From CAVIQK01 sp964613035 (GTDB lineage Bacteria > Bacillota > Clostridia > Christensenellales > DTU072), in the NCBI GenBank assembly GCA_964613035.1, contig CAZTFQ010000007.1, positions 8,518 through 72,517 of the forward strand: DNA of 64,000 bases, given 5' to 3'. Below, one piece after another: positions 34,979 to 43,027 of the stretch. The position numbers and the translations under genes are program-made. How positions within the stretch are numbered: position 1 is the stretch's first letter; each line of letters starts with the position of its first letter. A model generated the notes under the pieces. That model was not told where the DNA came from, made no database searches, and saw only the letters and a list, made by a program, of their open reading frames with translations.

Positions 34979-36139
34979 ATGAGAGTTACCAAGACGTTTT
35001 TGATGCCCGATTATTATACGTCTTTTAAGTGTAAGACGGGAGAATGTCGTCATTCTTGCTGTGACGGCTGGCAGGTTACTTTTTCGCTGGACGACTATTT
35101 CAGACTGGAGAGCGAGGAATGCGGCCCCGCGCTTAGAGACCGTATCGACAGAGGTGTGAAGATATCCCTTCACCCGACGCCCGAGGCGTACGCCTACGTC
35201 GGTCGCGATTATTACGGCAATTGCCCGATGAGACTTCGTGACGGCAGGTGCGCTATTCACGCGGAGCTGGGCGAAGACGCTCTTGCCACGGTGTGTAGAT
35301 TGTATCCGAGAGGGATAAGGACTCTTCCCGACTACGAGTGCTCTATGGCGAATAGTTGCGAGGGCGTGGTCGAAATGCTTCTCGACAGAAAAGATTCCGT
35401 TAAATTTATTAAAAACACTCTGACCGCGGACGTGCCGCCGTACGGTAGAAGAGCGTATAACTTCAAGACGTACGGTCGAGAGCAAGACGTCAGATTGAAA
35501 TTGATATCTTTATTACAGGACCGCACGCGCCCTCTGAGCGCAAGAATAACAGCCCTCGGCAGAGCATTGGAGGACCTTTCCCGCGCGGTCTGTTCCGACG
35601 ACGAAAAAGAGACCGAAGAATTTTTATCCGCGACTTATTCTGCGACTCCTTTAACCGATACGGTGACTAAGGAAGGTCTCGCGGAAGGACTGAAAACGGC
35701 AGAGGCTTTTTTAGAGCTTGTAGACGAGGACAGCGAAAGCGTCCGCGAATACGGCGAGACCGCTCTCGAGTATTTTTCGGACTCTTCCTTAGAAAGATAT
35801 TACGCCGCGAAAAAGCTCTTCGAGACGACTGTTCCCGAGTGGGAAAATTGGTTCGAAAATCTCCTCGTCAACCATATGTTTTTTCAGCAGTTTCCTTTTC
35901 AGGACAGACCCGACACCCCTCTCGACGAATATATCGCGATATGCGCTATTTACGCGATGATGAGATTTTTGTGTATCGGCTCGGCATATAAAATTTCCGA
36001 TCGGTCGGATGCGGTCGATATCGTTGCGGCGTTGTTCAGACTGGTCGACCATACGGACTTCGACAGATACGCCTCGGGACGCCTTAAGGCTCTCGGATGC
36101 GACACTCTCTCGGAACTCTTCGATTTGATATTGCTGTAG
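34979..36139 (+). CDS. FliB-like protein (flagellin lysine-N-methylase family)
   Basis: 386 residues from ATG 34979, preceded by GGGGGTG; an in-frame GTG at 34946 lies just after the -10 box and is not a likely start. The N-terminal 150 residues are cysteine-rich: CKTGECRHSCCDGW, then NCPMRLRDGRCAIH, CRLYPR and CSMANSC, the pattern of FliB/YkgJ-type metal-binding proteins. FliB methylates flagellin lysines in Salmonella, but many clostridial homologues occur in cells without flagella. No flagellar gene is in this window, so the substrate may differ. Confidence 0.8.
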   Translation: MRVTKTFLMPDYYTSFKCKTGECRHSCCDGWQVTFSLDDYFRLESEECGPALRDRIDRGVKISLHPTPEAYAYVGRDYYGNCPMRLRDGRCAIHAELGEDALATVCRLYPRGIRTLPDYECSMANSCEGVVEMLLDRKDSVKFIKNTLTADVPPYGRRAYNFKTYGREQDVRLKLISLLQDRTRPLSARITALGRALEDLSRAVCSDDEKETEEFLSATYSATPLTDTVTKEGLAEGLKTAEAFLELVDEDSESVREYGETALEYFSDSSLERYYAAKKLFETTVPEWENWFENLLVNHMFFQQFPFQDRPDTPLDEYIAICAIYAMMRFLCIGSAYKISDRSDAVDIVAALFRLVDHTDFDRYASGRLKALGCDTLSELFDLILL

Positions 36140-36140
36140 A

Positions 36141-36446
36141 TTATTTTTTAATATAAGTTTCGCACTTGGTGCGGACGAAGCTGTCCGCGACCTTGATACC
36201 GACGGAAGAACATCTTCCCTCTCGGTTGTATACGCAGTCCGCGGTAGAACACTCCACACTCACTTCTTCGTCCGGAAGGAAGTCGTTGCCGGCTTCTATC
36301 TCCGCGAAGGTCTGCTCCAGCGCGCCACCGGGACGCTTAATCCTAGAATTACACAACCCCTTGTCGCCGATTACGAGTATGCCCGCGTCGCAGGTGTGCT
36401 TGAGATTGTGGATACAATTAGAGGTGGTACATTTGCATTTGGTCAT
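36141..36446 (-). CDS. Cysteine-rich DUF1540 protein
   Basis: 101 residues from ATG 36446, which has AAAGGAGTT upstream; a longer in-frame start at 36503 lacks this. Two DUF1540-like cysteine modules are visible, one at the N-terminus (CTTSNCIHNLKHTCDAG) and one near the C-terminus (CSTADCVYNREGRCSS, then KCETY). Metal binding is likely; function unknown. It ends one base from the stop of the converging FliB-like gene. Confidence 0.85.
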   Translation of the reverse strand: MTKCKCTTSNCIHNLKHTCDAGILVIGDKGLCNSRIKRPGGALEQTFAEIEAGNDFLPDEEVSVECSTADCVYNREGRCSSVGIKVADSFVRTKCETYIKK

Positions 36447-36496
36447 AGTCAACTCCTTTTTTCTTAGTATAAATGCCGTCGGGAGAATTATTCGCG

Positions 36497-36525
36497 TTGA
36501 CAAAAACTCCTTTTTGATATAGACT
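36497..36525 (+). promoter_or_regulatory. Possible promoter of rplI
   Basis: Consensus TTGACA at 36497-36502 and TAGACT at 36520-36525 (17-base spacer), 26 bases before the rplI start codon. The -10 match is partial. Confidence 0.5.
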
Positions 36526-36551
36526 AAAAAAAAGATTTTAAGGAGACCTAT

Positions 36552-36998
36552 ATGAAAGTCATATTGTTACAGGACGTCAAGCCTCACGGAAAGAAGGGTG
36601 AGTTGATCGAAACCAGCGACGGCTATGCCAAGAATTTTCTTATTCCTAAAAAGATGGCTATAGAAGCGACCGCAACGCGCATCAACGAATATAAACAGAA
36701 CGAAGCTAAAAAGGAACGTATAAGAAAGGAAGAACTTAAAAAGGCTCAGGAGCTTTTCCGCGCGCTTAAAGACGTCTCTCTGACCGTCCCGACCAAGGCG
36801 GGAGCGGGAGACAAACTCTTCGGGAGCGTAACGCAACAGAATATATCCGACGCCTTCAAGACGGCCGGATACGACGTGCCGAAAAAGAACATAACCATAA
36901 AAGAACCCATCAAGAGACTGGGCTCGTACACCGTTAACGTATGGGTGTACGCCAATATGACCGTGGACGTCAAAATTCAGGTCGTCCCCGAAAATTAA
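36552..36998 (+). CDS. rplI: 50S ribosomal protein L9
   Basis: 148 residues, normal length. The N-terminal signature is intact (VILLQDVKPHGKKGELIETSDGYAKNFLIP), followed by the long charged connecting helix (NEAKKERIRKEELKKAQEL) and the C-terminal rRNA-binding domain (GDKLFGSVTQQNI). L9 sits at the base of the L1 stalk and helps keep the reading frame. In many Firmicutes rplI is next to gdpP and dnaB; here a TSCPD-domain gene follows instead. AAGGAG precedes ATG. Confidence 0.97.
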   Translation: MKVILLQDVKPHGKKGELIETSDGYAKNFLIPKKMAIEATATRINEYKQNEAKKERIRKEELKKAQELFRALKDVSLTVPTKAGAGDKLFGSVTQQNISDAFKTAGYDVPKKNITIKEPIKRLGSYTVNVWVYANMTVDVKIQVVPEN

Positions 36999-37009
36999 GG
37001 AGAATAATT

Positions 37010-37258
37010 ATGAGATATACGTATAGACCCAAGGGAGTGTGCTCCTCGGAAATCAGCTTTGAAATAGTAGACGGCAAGATGCACGACATCGTATTCGTGG
37101 GCGGTTGCAACGGCAATCTGAAAGCCATATCTAAAATTCTCGAGGGCTGGAAACCCGAAGACGTCGTCGAGAGACTGGAAGGCAACACTTGCGGTTTTCG
37201 CTCCACGTCTTGTGCGGACCAGTTGACCCGAGCGATAAAAGAAGCTATAGGAAAATAA
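37010..37258 (+). CDS. TSCPD-domain protein (TIGR03905 type)
   Basis: 82 residues from ATG 37010, preceded by AAGGAG 7 bases upstream. The protein is almost only a TSCPD domain: VGGCNGNLKAISKIL, GNTCGFRSTSCADQL and the AIKEA end. The same domain is found at the C-terminus of some ribonucleotide reductases. Stand-alone copies are common in anaerobic Firmicutes and their role is unknown. Confidence 0.88.
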   Translation: MRYTYRPKGVCSSEISFEIVDGKMHDIVFVGGCNGNLKAISKILEGWKPEDVVERLEGNTCGFRSTSCADQLTRAIKEAIGK

Positions 37259-37260
37259 AA

Positions 37261-37288
37261 AAAATCCTCTCGTCGGAGAGGATTTTTC
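37261..37288. terminator. Bidirectional intrinsic terminator
   Basis: Perfect 11-bp stem AAAATCCTCTC with GAGAGGATTTT and a GTCG loop, with A and T runs on both sides. It serves the TSCPD gene and the converging HD-hydrolase gene. Confidence 0.92.
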
Positions 37289-37295
37289 TTAGTCG

Positions 37296-37853
37296 TTATT
37301 CGGACAACTTTTTCAGCGTATCTTTCTTGATCTCTTCTCGGAGCTCTTTGAAATATTCCGAAAATTCCACTTTGTCGTTATGATACGTCGCGTTGACGGC
37401 GCGTTCCTTTTCCGTCCAGGTGGACAGGTCGGACAGATTGTGCTGAATAAGAGCCTCGAGACCGTCGAGAGCTTTATATATTTTGGCTTCCGCGGACTTC
37501 TTTTCGGACATTTCGTCGTATAAGGCAAGCAATTCTTTCGATTCTTTTTCGGGCAGACTTCTTACCCAGTCGTAGAGAAGGGCTTCTTCGACCTTCTCGT
37601 CGGCGTCCGTTTTGTCAAAAGTGGGTATATCTCCCGTGAAAGCCTCCCCGAGGTCGTGGATTAAACACATCTTGACGACTTTATTCATATCCGCTTCGGG
37701 AAAAGAATCCGATATCAGCATCGCCGCCAGCGCCGTCATCCAGCAGTGCTCGGCTACGCTTTCGCGCCTGCCGCCCGAGGTGTAGCAGTGTCTGGTCGCG
37801 TCTTTAAGTCGCTCCGCTATTATAAGGATATCCAATAATTCGCGCGGTTTCAT
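37296..37853 (-). CDS. HD-domain hydrolase, YfbR/HDDC2-like
   Basis: 185 residues. HD metal-binding pattern: His36 in SVAEHCWM and His66-Asp67 in CLIHDLGEAFTGD. The closest known types are YfbR/HDDC2, 5'-deoxynucleotidases that remove phosphate from dNMPs. A strong AGGAGG site precedes ATG at 37853. It is a single gene between the bidirectional terminator and the rubrerythrin gene, both read on the minus strand. Confidence 0.88.
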   Translation of the reverse strand: MKPRELLDILIIAERLKDATRHCYTSGGRRESVAEHCWMTALAAMLISDSFPEADMNKVVKMCLIHDLGEAFTGDIPTFDKTDADEKVEEALLYDWVRSLPEKESKELLALYDEMSEKKSAEAKIYKALDGLEALIQHNLSDLSTWTEKERAVNATYHNDKVEFSEYFKELREEIKKDTLKKLSE

Positions 37854-37919
37854 AGAGTATTCCTCCTATATAAGGATACTCTCATTATATCATCGCACGC
37901 AGCCTTTGTCTATATCGAG

Positions 37920-38516
37920 TTATACGCACGCGGTGTCCAGATTGAGCTCGAATGTTATTTGCTTGGACTGACACACGGGACACTTCTTGGGTGCCTGCTT
38001 CCCGTTATGACGATAGCCGCAAGAGGGGCATACCCAGGAATACTCGGTGTTTTTCTTGTATAAAGTGCCGTCTTTCATCTGGTCGTGCATACTGAGGAAA
38101 ACTTTTTCGTGTTGAAGTTCTATTTTGGATAAATTGTTAAACAAACCCGCGATATCGGGAAAACCTTCTTTTTCTGCGATTTTGGCGTATTCCGGATAAA
38201 CTTCGCTGCCTTCCGTGTGCTCGTCGTCCGCGGACAGTTTCAGATTGTCGAGAAGATTCCATTTTTGTTTGAAAGGATATCCCGCTTTGACGTCGATATT
38301 TTTAATCTCGTCTTCGCTCGCAGATTCGATGAAAGTGTATATCATCCTGGCGTGATTGAATTCCTGATAGATTATTCCGTCGATAATCTGCGCTATTGCC
38401 TCGTAGCCTTCCTTGCGAGCGCCGTATTCGACGAATTTGTACCTCGTCATCGCCTGACATTCTCCGGCAAAAGCCTTGGCTAAATTTTGATAAGTTTTAC
38501 TGTCTGTTAGTTTCAT
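37920..38516 (-). CDS. rbr: Rubrerythrin
   Basis: 198 residues. A four-helix diiron domain carries the ligands in AGECQAMTRY, EFNHARM and ELQHEK; the C-terminal rubredoxin-like domain has two cysteine pairs (WVCPSCGY and CPVCQS). It reduces hydrogen peroxide and is typical of strict anaerobes. Clear GGAGG site upstream of ATG at 38516. It is read away from spoVT, sharing a 93-base upstream region. Confidence 0.94.
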   Translation of the reverse strand: MKLTDSKTYQNLAKAFAGECQAMTRYKFVEYGARKEGYEAIAQIIDGIIYQEFNHARMIYTFIESASEDEIKNIDVKAGYPFKQKWNLLDNLKLSADDEHTEGSEVYPEYAKIAEKEGFPDIAGLFNNLSKIELQHEKVFLSMHDQMKDGTLYKKNTEYSWVCPSCGYRHNGKQAPKKCPVCQSKQITFELNLDTACV

Positions 38517-38609
38517 TTCGACCTCCGTTTTTTTTTGAGTATTTCCCGTATTACGGCTTTTATACGGATAATTCAGACAAGGTTTTACATTCTAAGAAAA
38601 AGGAGTTGT

Positions 38610-39110
38610 ATGAAAGACACCGGAGTTGTCAGAAGAATAGACGAGCTGGGCAGAGTGGTTATCCCCAAGGAAATACGCCGAGCGATGAGGATGAGAGAGG
38701 GAGAAACGGTGGAAGTTTTCGTCTCGGGAGAAGACGAAGTCGTGTTGAAAAGATACTCGTCGTTAAAATCGATGCGCAGAATGTTTTCCGCTTACGGGAA
38801 TATTCTGGCTAGGAAAGTAGGTCGTTCCGTCATCGTGACGGACCGAGAAGAAGTCGTCGACGGTCCGAGTGCGTACGTAGGGAAAAAACTCTCGGAAGAA
38901 TTATGCGGAATTCTGGAAAAGAGAGCCCCTAAATCGACCTCGCTCTCGGTGATAAAGGGCTCTTTAGAAGAAAAAGTCTTCGTCGTGCCGTTGATAGCGA
39001 GGGGAGACACAGTCGGAGGGATTGTCGTGAGAGTATCTTCCGAGCTGTCCGAAGACGACCGTCGACTCGTAGAGACCGTCGGGGAATGTATGGCTTTAGG
39101 GTTGGAATGA
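38610..39110 (+). CDS. spoVT: Stage V sporulation protein T
   Basis: 166 residues from ATG 38610 (AAGGAG 4 bases upstream). N-terminal AbrB-type swapped-hairpin DNA-binding domain (MKDTGVVRRIDELGRVVIP, RAMRMREGETVEVF), then a GAF-like C-terminal domain. SpoVT tunes late forespore genes. Its presence, followed by a SpoVB-type flippase and mazG as in Bacillus (spoVT-yabM-yabN), supports a spore-forming ancestry. The upstream region holds a CCGTAT/ATACGG inverted repeat (38546-38567), but I could not fix a sigma-G promoter. Confidence 0.93.
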   Translation: MKDTGVVRRIDELGRVVIPKEIRRAMRMREGETVEVFVSGEDEVVLKRYSSLKSMRRMFSAYGNILARKVGRSVIVTDREEVVDGPSAYVGKKLSEELCGILEKRAPKSTSLSVIKGSLEEKVFVVPLIARGDTVGGIVVRVSSELSEDDRRLVETVGECMALGLE

Positions 39111-39111
39111 T

Positions 39112-40677
39112 ATGGGGAAAGACAGATTTTTGAAGGGCGCGACCCTTCTTGCCTGCGCGACTATCGTATCCAAGCTCATCGGAGCGTTGTACAGAATACC
39201 TCTGACCAATATTTTGGGAGCGGAAGGGATAGGTCTGTATCAATTGGTCTTTCCGCTGTACGCGCTGGTGCTTACGCTGTCGTCGGGAGCGGTGCCCAAT
39301 GCAGTCGCCATAGTCGTCTCGGGCGCGTACGCGTCTGACGCCGAGTCCGCCAAGAAGAGGTTTTCGATAGCGTTGAGAGTGATAACCGCGATAGGAGCGG
39401 GGTTTTCGGCGATAATGGCATTGCTGGCATATCCTCTCAGCCTGTTACAACGTAACGAGGAGGCTGTATTCGGATATCTGGCGATAGCGCCCGCGGTCGC
39501 CGTCGTGTCCGCGGTGTCCGTCTACAGAGGTTATTTTCAGGGCAAAAAAAATATGCGCCCCACCTCTATATCCAATATAACGGAAGCGGTGGTCAAACTG
39601 TCCGCGGGATTGCTGGCGGCATTGCTCTTAAAAGACTTAGGGACGATATATTCCGTTATAGGCGCGCTTTCGGGCGTGACGATATCCGAAATAGTCACTT
39701 TGATCGTATTGTACGCGATATTCAAAAAGAAAGAAGGCAAGCTGCCTCGTCTGAAAAAGAGCGACGATTATAAGGACGGACTGAGAGACGTGTTACGCGT
39801 CTCCGTGCCGATGGCGATATGCGGAGTCATCGCCAATCTGACCCAGTTTATAGACAGCGTGGCGGTCGTACCGTTTTTAGAATTCGTGGGGAAAGGCACT
39901 GCAGAGGCTACCAAGGAATACGGACTGTTTTCGGGTCCCGTATCGTCTCTTATCAGTCTCCCCGTAGTGGTCGGCATATGCTTATCCGTGGCAATCATTC
40001 CGTCCGTATCTACGGATAAAAAGAGACTTGACGTCGACGGAATTAAAGAAAAAACCTCTTCCGCGATAAAACTTTCTTTCGCTATAGGACTGCCCTTCGC
40101 CGCGTTTTTTATAGTGGCGGCGGACGGAATAGTCGCGTGTCTGTATCCGACTTTTTCTGCGGAAGAGACTGTTATGACGGCGACTCTTCTGAGAATAGCG
40201 TCGGTGTCCTCTCTGGCGTTGCTTTTAGGACAGATACTTGTGGCGGTCATGCAGGCGCTCGGTTATATCCGACTGCCTATCCGCAATTATGCGATAGGCG
40301 CTACGATAAAAGTAGGGCTGGACTTTATTCTGATGCCGTATATCGGAGTGTACGGGGTGGCGGTTGCCTCCGCGGTCAACGCCGTGGCGACGTTGATTCT
40401 CAATGCGATATGTTATATTCGCCTGACGGGAAAACCGACCGTAAAAATCCGACCGACCGTCTCTATAATCGCATCCGCGGCGATAGTATCCGCAGTAGGA
40501 GCGATTATTACGGAAAGTTCTTTTCCCGTGACCGGCGCGATAGTCGCGGGATCTGTCGGCGTGGCGTTATATATAGTGCTGATGGCCCGATTTAAGATTT
40601 TTTCGGACGAAGAACTTTTAGGACTTCCTCTCGGAAAAAATATAACGGAGTTGTTTTCCGTAATATCTAGGAGTTAA
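39112..40677 (+). CDS. Polysaccharide/lipid flippase, SpoVB/YabM type
   Basis: 521 residues, about 14 membrane segments of the MOP (MATE/MurJ/Wzx) superfamily. The start FLKGATLLACATIVSKLIGALYRIPL and the LGAEGIGLYQLVFPLYAL loop are characteristic of SpoVB/YabM proteins, which flip lipid-linked precursors of peptidoglycan or polysaccharide. It starts one base after the spoVT stop, so the two are co-transcribed, as in Bacillus. Whether it flips lipid II or another carrier cannot be told. Confidence 0.9.
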   Translation: MGKDRFLKGATLLACATIVSKLIGALYRIPLTNILGAEGIGLYQLVFPLYALVLTLSSGAVPNAVAIVVSGAYASDAESAKKRFSIALRVITAIGAGFSAIMALLAYPLSLLQRNEEAVFGYLAIAPAVAVVSAVSVYRGYFQGKKNMRPTSISNITEAVVKLSAGLLAALLLKDLGTIYSVIGALSGVTISEIVTLIVLYAIFKKKEGKLPRLKKSDDYKDGLRDVLRVSVPMAICGVIANLTQFIDSVAVVPFLEFVGKGTAEATKEYGLFSGPVSSLISLPVVVGICLSVAIIPSVSTDKKRLDVDGIKEKTSSAIKLSFAIGLPFAAFFIVAADGIVACLYPTFSAEETVMTATLLRIASVSSLALLLGQILVAVMQALGYIRLPIRNYAIGATIKVGLDFILMPYIGVYGVAVASAVNAVATLILNAICYIRLTGKPTVKIRPTVSIIASAAIVSAVGAIITESSFPVTGAIVAGSVGVALYIVLMARFKIFSDEELLGLPLGKNITELFSVISRS

Positions 40678-40705
40678 AACACTTTTCTTAACAACGGAAA
40701 AATGC

Positions 40706-40711
40706 TACAAT
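40706..40711 (+). promoter_or_regulatory. Possible extended -10 promoter for mazG
   Basis: TACAAT with the upstream TG (TGCTACAAT) makes an extended -10 box; no good -35 at 17 bases. The predicted start of transcription would fall inside the terminator stem that follows. Confidence 0.4.
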
Positions 40712-40713
40712 AG

Positions 40714-40740
40714 TCTTGCCGCGTAAGGCAAGATTTTTTT
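40714..40740 (+). terminator. Terminator hairpin just before mazG
   Basis: Perfect 7-bp stem TCTTGCC with GGCAAGA, 6-base loop, then seven T. The mazG ribosome binding site AGGAG begins at the next base (40741). Confidence 0.82.
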
Positions 40741-40751
40741 AGGAGTTAAGT

Positions 40752-41567
40752 ATGGAATTGACTAACGAATATCTCGAGCAGGTGGAAAAGGAGTTCGGAG
40801 AGCTGGTTAAAATCGTCTATCGTCTCCGTCAACCCGACGGATGTCCCTGGGACAGAGCGCAGACTCACGAGTCCATCCGCACCAATGCGATAGAAGAAGC
40901 GTACGAGCTGGTAGAAGCCATAGAAAAAGCCGACCGCGAGAAGATGACCGAAGAATGCGGAGACGTCTTGCTTCAGGCGGTCTTCAACGGCATCATCGCA
41001 GAAGACGCGGACGAGTTCACGTTACTGGACGTCCTCAAAGGTCTCAACGGTAAGTTGCGCTTCAGACATACGCATATATTCGGTCAAGACAAGGCGTATT
41101 CGGAAGAAGACGCGCTTAAGTTTTGGGAGAACAATAAAGCCAAAGAAAAGGGACAGAAGTCTCTTTCGGATAAGCTGGACGGCATAGCGACCACTTTCCC
41201 CTCTACGATGAAAGCGGAAAAGGTCCAGAAGTACGTTAGAAAAATCGGCTTCGATTTCTCTTCTAAGGAGGACGCCGCCGATAAGGTGAGAGAAGAGCTC
41301 TCCGAGTACCTTGCCGCCACGAGCGCGGAAGAAAGAGAATCGGAAGGCGGCGACTTGCTCTTTTCCGTAATCAATCTTCTCCGTATGGACGGGATTTTTT
41401 CGGAAGTCGCCCTCAATCGATCCACTTCCAAGTTTACGGACAGAGTTAAACTTATGGAAACGCTGGCGTCTGAAGACAACAAGAATTTAGCCGACTTGTC
41501 TCTTGTCGAGCAAGAAGAATATTATCAAAAGGCAAAAAGAATTCTGAATGAAAAACCTCAAGTTTAG
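40752..41567 (+). CDS. mazG: Nucleoside triphosphate pyrophosphohydrolase MazG
   Basis: 271 residues. Hydrolyses NTPs and dNTPs to monophosphates, clearing abnormal nucleotides. The first MazG domain shows RLRQPDGCPWDRAQTHESI and the metal-binding EEAYELVEAI...EECGDVLLQ; the second is in the C-terminal half (EELSEYLAA, EGGDLLFSVINLLR). The YabN methyltransferase domain of the Bacillus orthologue is absent. It overlaps the next gene by 20 bases. Confidence 0.95.
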   Translation: MELTNEYLEQVEKEFGELVKIVYRLRQPDGCPWDRAQTHESIRTNAIEEAYELVEAIEKADREKMTEECGDVLLQAVFNGIIAEDADEFTLLDVLKGLNGKLRFRHTHIFGQDKAYSEEDALKFWENNKAKEKGQKSLSDKLDGIATTFPSTMKAEKVQKYVRKIGFDFSSKEDAADKVREELSEYLAATSAEERESEGGDLLFSVINLLRMDGIFSEVALNRSTSKFTDRVKLMETLASEDNKNLADLSLVEQEEYYQKAKRILNEKPQV

Positions 41568-42480
41568 CATCCCCGACAATCTTGTTTTGGCACCTATAGC
41601 GGGATATTCCGACGTGGGGCTGAGGACGCTCTCGTATAAATACGGAGCGGGGCTTTGCTATACGGAGATGGTCTCGGCTAAAGGACTCTATTACGGAAGT
41701 CGCGGCAGCGAGACTCTTCTGTATCTGAGCGAAGAAGAAAAAAATCGTACGGGAGTACAGCTCTTCGGGGAGGACGCACGCATTATATCGGAAGTCGCGG
41801 CGAGTAAGGCTATAGAGCCCTTTAGATACATAGATATCAATATGGGATGTCCCGTCCCCAAGGTTGTCAAAAACGGTGAAGGCAGCGCATTGCTTAAGTC
41901 GCCGTCCAAGATATACGATATCGTCTCGGCGTTAAAAAAAGCGGTCGGAGACGACAGGGTGATTTCGGTTAAGCTCCGACTCGGATTCGAGAAGGGGTCC
42001 TTTTACGCGCTCGACGCCGCCGGAGCCGCGGAAGACGGCGGAGCGGACCTCATATATCTCCACGGCAGAAGAAGAGAAGATTACTTTTCCGGTGAAATAG
42101 ATTACGACGGCATAGCCGCGGTAAAAGCAAGCGTTAATATTCCCGTTTTCGGCAACGGCAACGTCTTCGATAAGAATAGTTACGAAAAAATGCTCTCTAC
42201 CGGAGTGGACGGCGTAATGATAGGCAGAGGCGCGCTGGGACGCCCGTGGGTTTTTGAAGAAGTAAGAGGGATCGAGAGCGAATATTCCGTCAGAGAAACG
42301 GTGTTGTATCACATATCCAAGCTTCTGGAAGTTTTGCCCGAGCACGTAGTAGCCAACAATATGAAGTCCGTACTGTCTCTCTACGTCAAAGGCTTGCCGG
42401 ATGTCAAAGCCAGAAGAAGACGCATATTCGATTCAAAATCCTTGGAAGACATATACGCCATAACGGAGGAGTTGCCGTGA
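41548..42480 (+). CDS. dus: tRNA-dihydrouridine synthase
   Basis: 310 residues. Flavin enzyme that reduces uridines in the tRNA D-loop. TIM barrel with LAPIAGYSDVGLRTL, TEMVSAKGL, the catalytic cysteine in NMGCPVPKVVKNGEGS (about residue 101), LRLGF and the flavin-phosphate loop GNGNVFD...GVMIGRGALGRPWVF. It overlaps mazG at its start and rlmH at its end, a tightly packed operon. It is closest to the DusB type. Confidence 0.94.
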   Translation: MKNLKFSIPDNLVLAPIAGYSDVGLRTLSYKYGAGLCYTEMVSAKGLYYGSRGSETLLYLSEEEKNRTGVQLFGEDARIISEVAASKAIEPFRYIDINMGCPVPKVVKNGEGSALLKSPSKIYDIVSALKKAVGDDRVISVKLRLGFEKGSFYALDAAGAAEDGGADLIYLHGRRREDYFSGEIDYDGIAAVKASVNIPVFGNGNVFDKNSYEKMLSTGVDGVMIGRGALGRPWVFEEVRGIESEYSVRETVLYHISKLLEVLPEHVVANNMKSVLSLYVKGLPDVKARRRRIFDSKSLEDIYAITEELP

Positions 42481-42935
42481 TAACGATCAATATAGTGGCG
42501 GTAGGCAATCTTAAAGAAAAATTCACTCGCGACATGCAGGACGAGTATCTTAAACGTATCTCGAGGTTTGCTAAAATCAACGTCAAGGAAATAGCGGAAA
42601 AAAACAAAGAAAGCAACGACGAGCTGACCCTGGCGAAAGAGGGCAAGGATATCGTTGCGGCACTCGAAGGATATCCGATTTTACTCGATATAGGCGGCAG
42701 AGAATATTCGAGCACGGAGTTTGCTAAAAAAATCGCCGATTTAGCTCAGACTACTTCGAAAATAACCTTCGTAATAGGTTCTTCGTGCGGAGTTTCCTCG
42801 GAAGTGAAAGACGCCGTCAAGGATAAAATGTCTTTCGGCAAGGCGACTTTTCCGCACAACCTCGCCAGAATTATGCTGGAAGAACAGATTTACAGGGCTT
42901 TTACCATACTCAACAACGTCAAGTATCATAAGTGA
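42477..42935 (+). CDS. rlmH: 23S rRNA (pseudouridine-1915-N3)-methyltransferase
   Basis: 152 residues with a GTG start overlapping the dus stop (GTGA). SPOUT-class methyltransferase that modifies helix 69 of 23S rRNA. ITINIVAVGNLKEKF at the N-terminus, LDIGGREYSSTEFA, ITFVIGSSCGVS and the C-terminal FPHNLARIMLEEQIYRAF with final YHK are family landmarks. The usual glycine pair in the IGG-G knot loop is IGSSCG here, a small change. Confidence 0.94.
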   Translation: MITINIVAVGNLKEKFTRDMQDEYLKRISRFAKINVKEIAEKNKESNDELTLAKEGKDIVAALEGYPILLDIGGREYSSTEFAKKIADLAQTTSKITFVIGSSCGVSSEVKDAVKDKMSFGKATFPHNLARIMLEEQIYRAFTILNNVKYHK

Positions 42936-42959
42936 CGACGGTCTCGTTGAAATTATCTA

Positions 42960-42988
42960 TTTACATCCGCGCGTTTTTATTATATAAT
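42960..42988 (+). promoter_or_regulatory. Predicted sigma-A promoter of the ABC exporter pair
   Basis: TTTACA at 42960-42965 and a perfect TATAAT at 42983-42988 with a 17-base spacer, 39 bases before the ATG. Confidence 0.72.
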
Positions 42989-43027
42989 TTACAGTAACTA
43001 GGATAATCGACTCTTCGGCGGTAGATA

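Noticed and set aside
38546..38567. CCGTAT/ATACGG repeat upstream of spoVT as a sigma-G promoter or operator
   Set aside because: No good match to sigma-G -35 and -10 elements could be placed; the repeat is short and may be chance.
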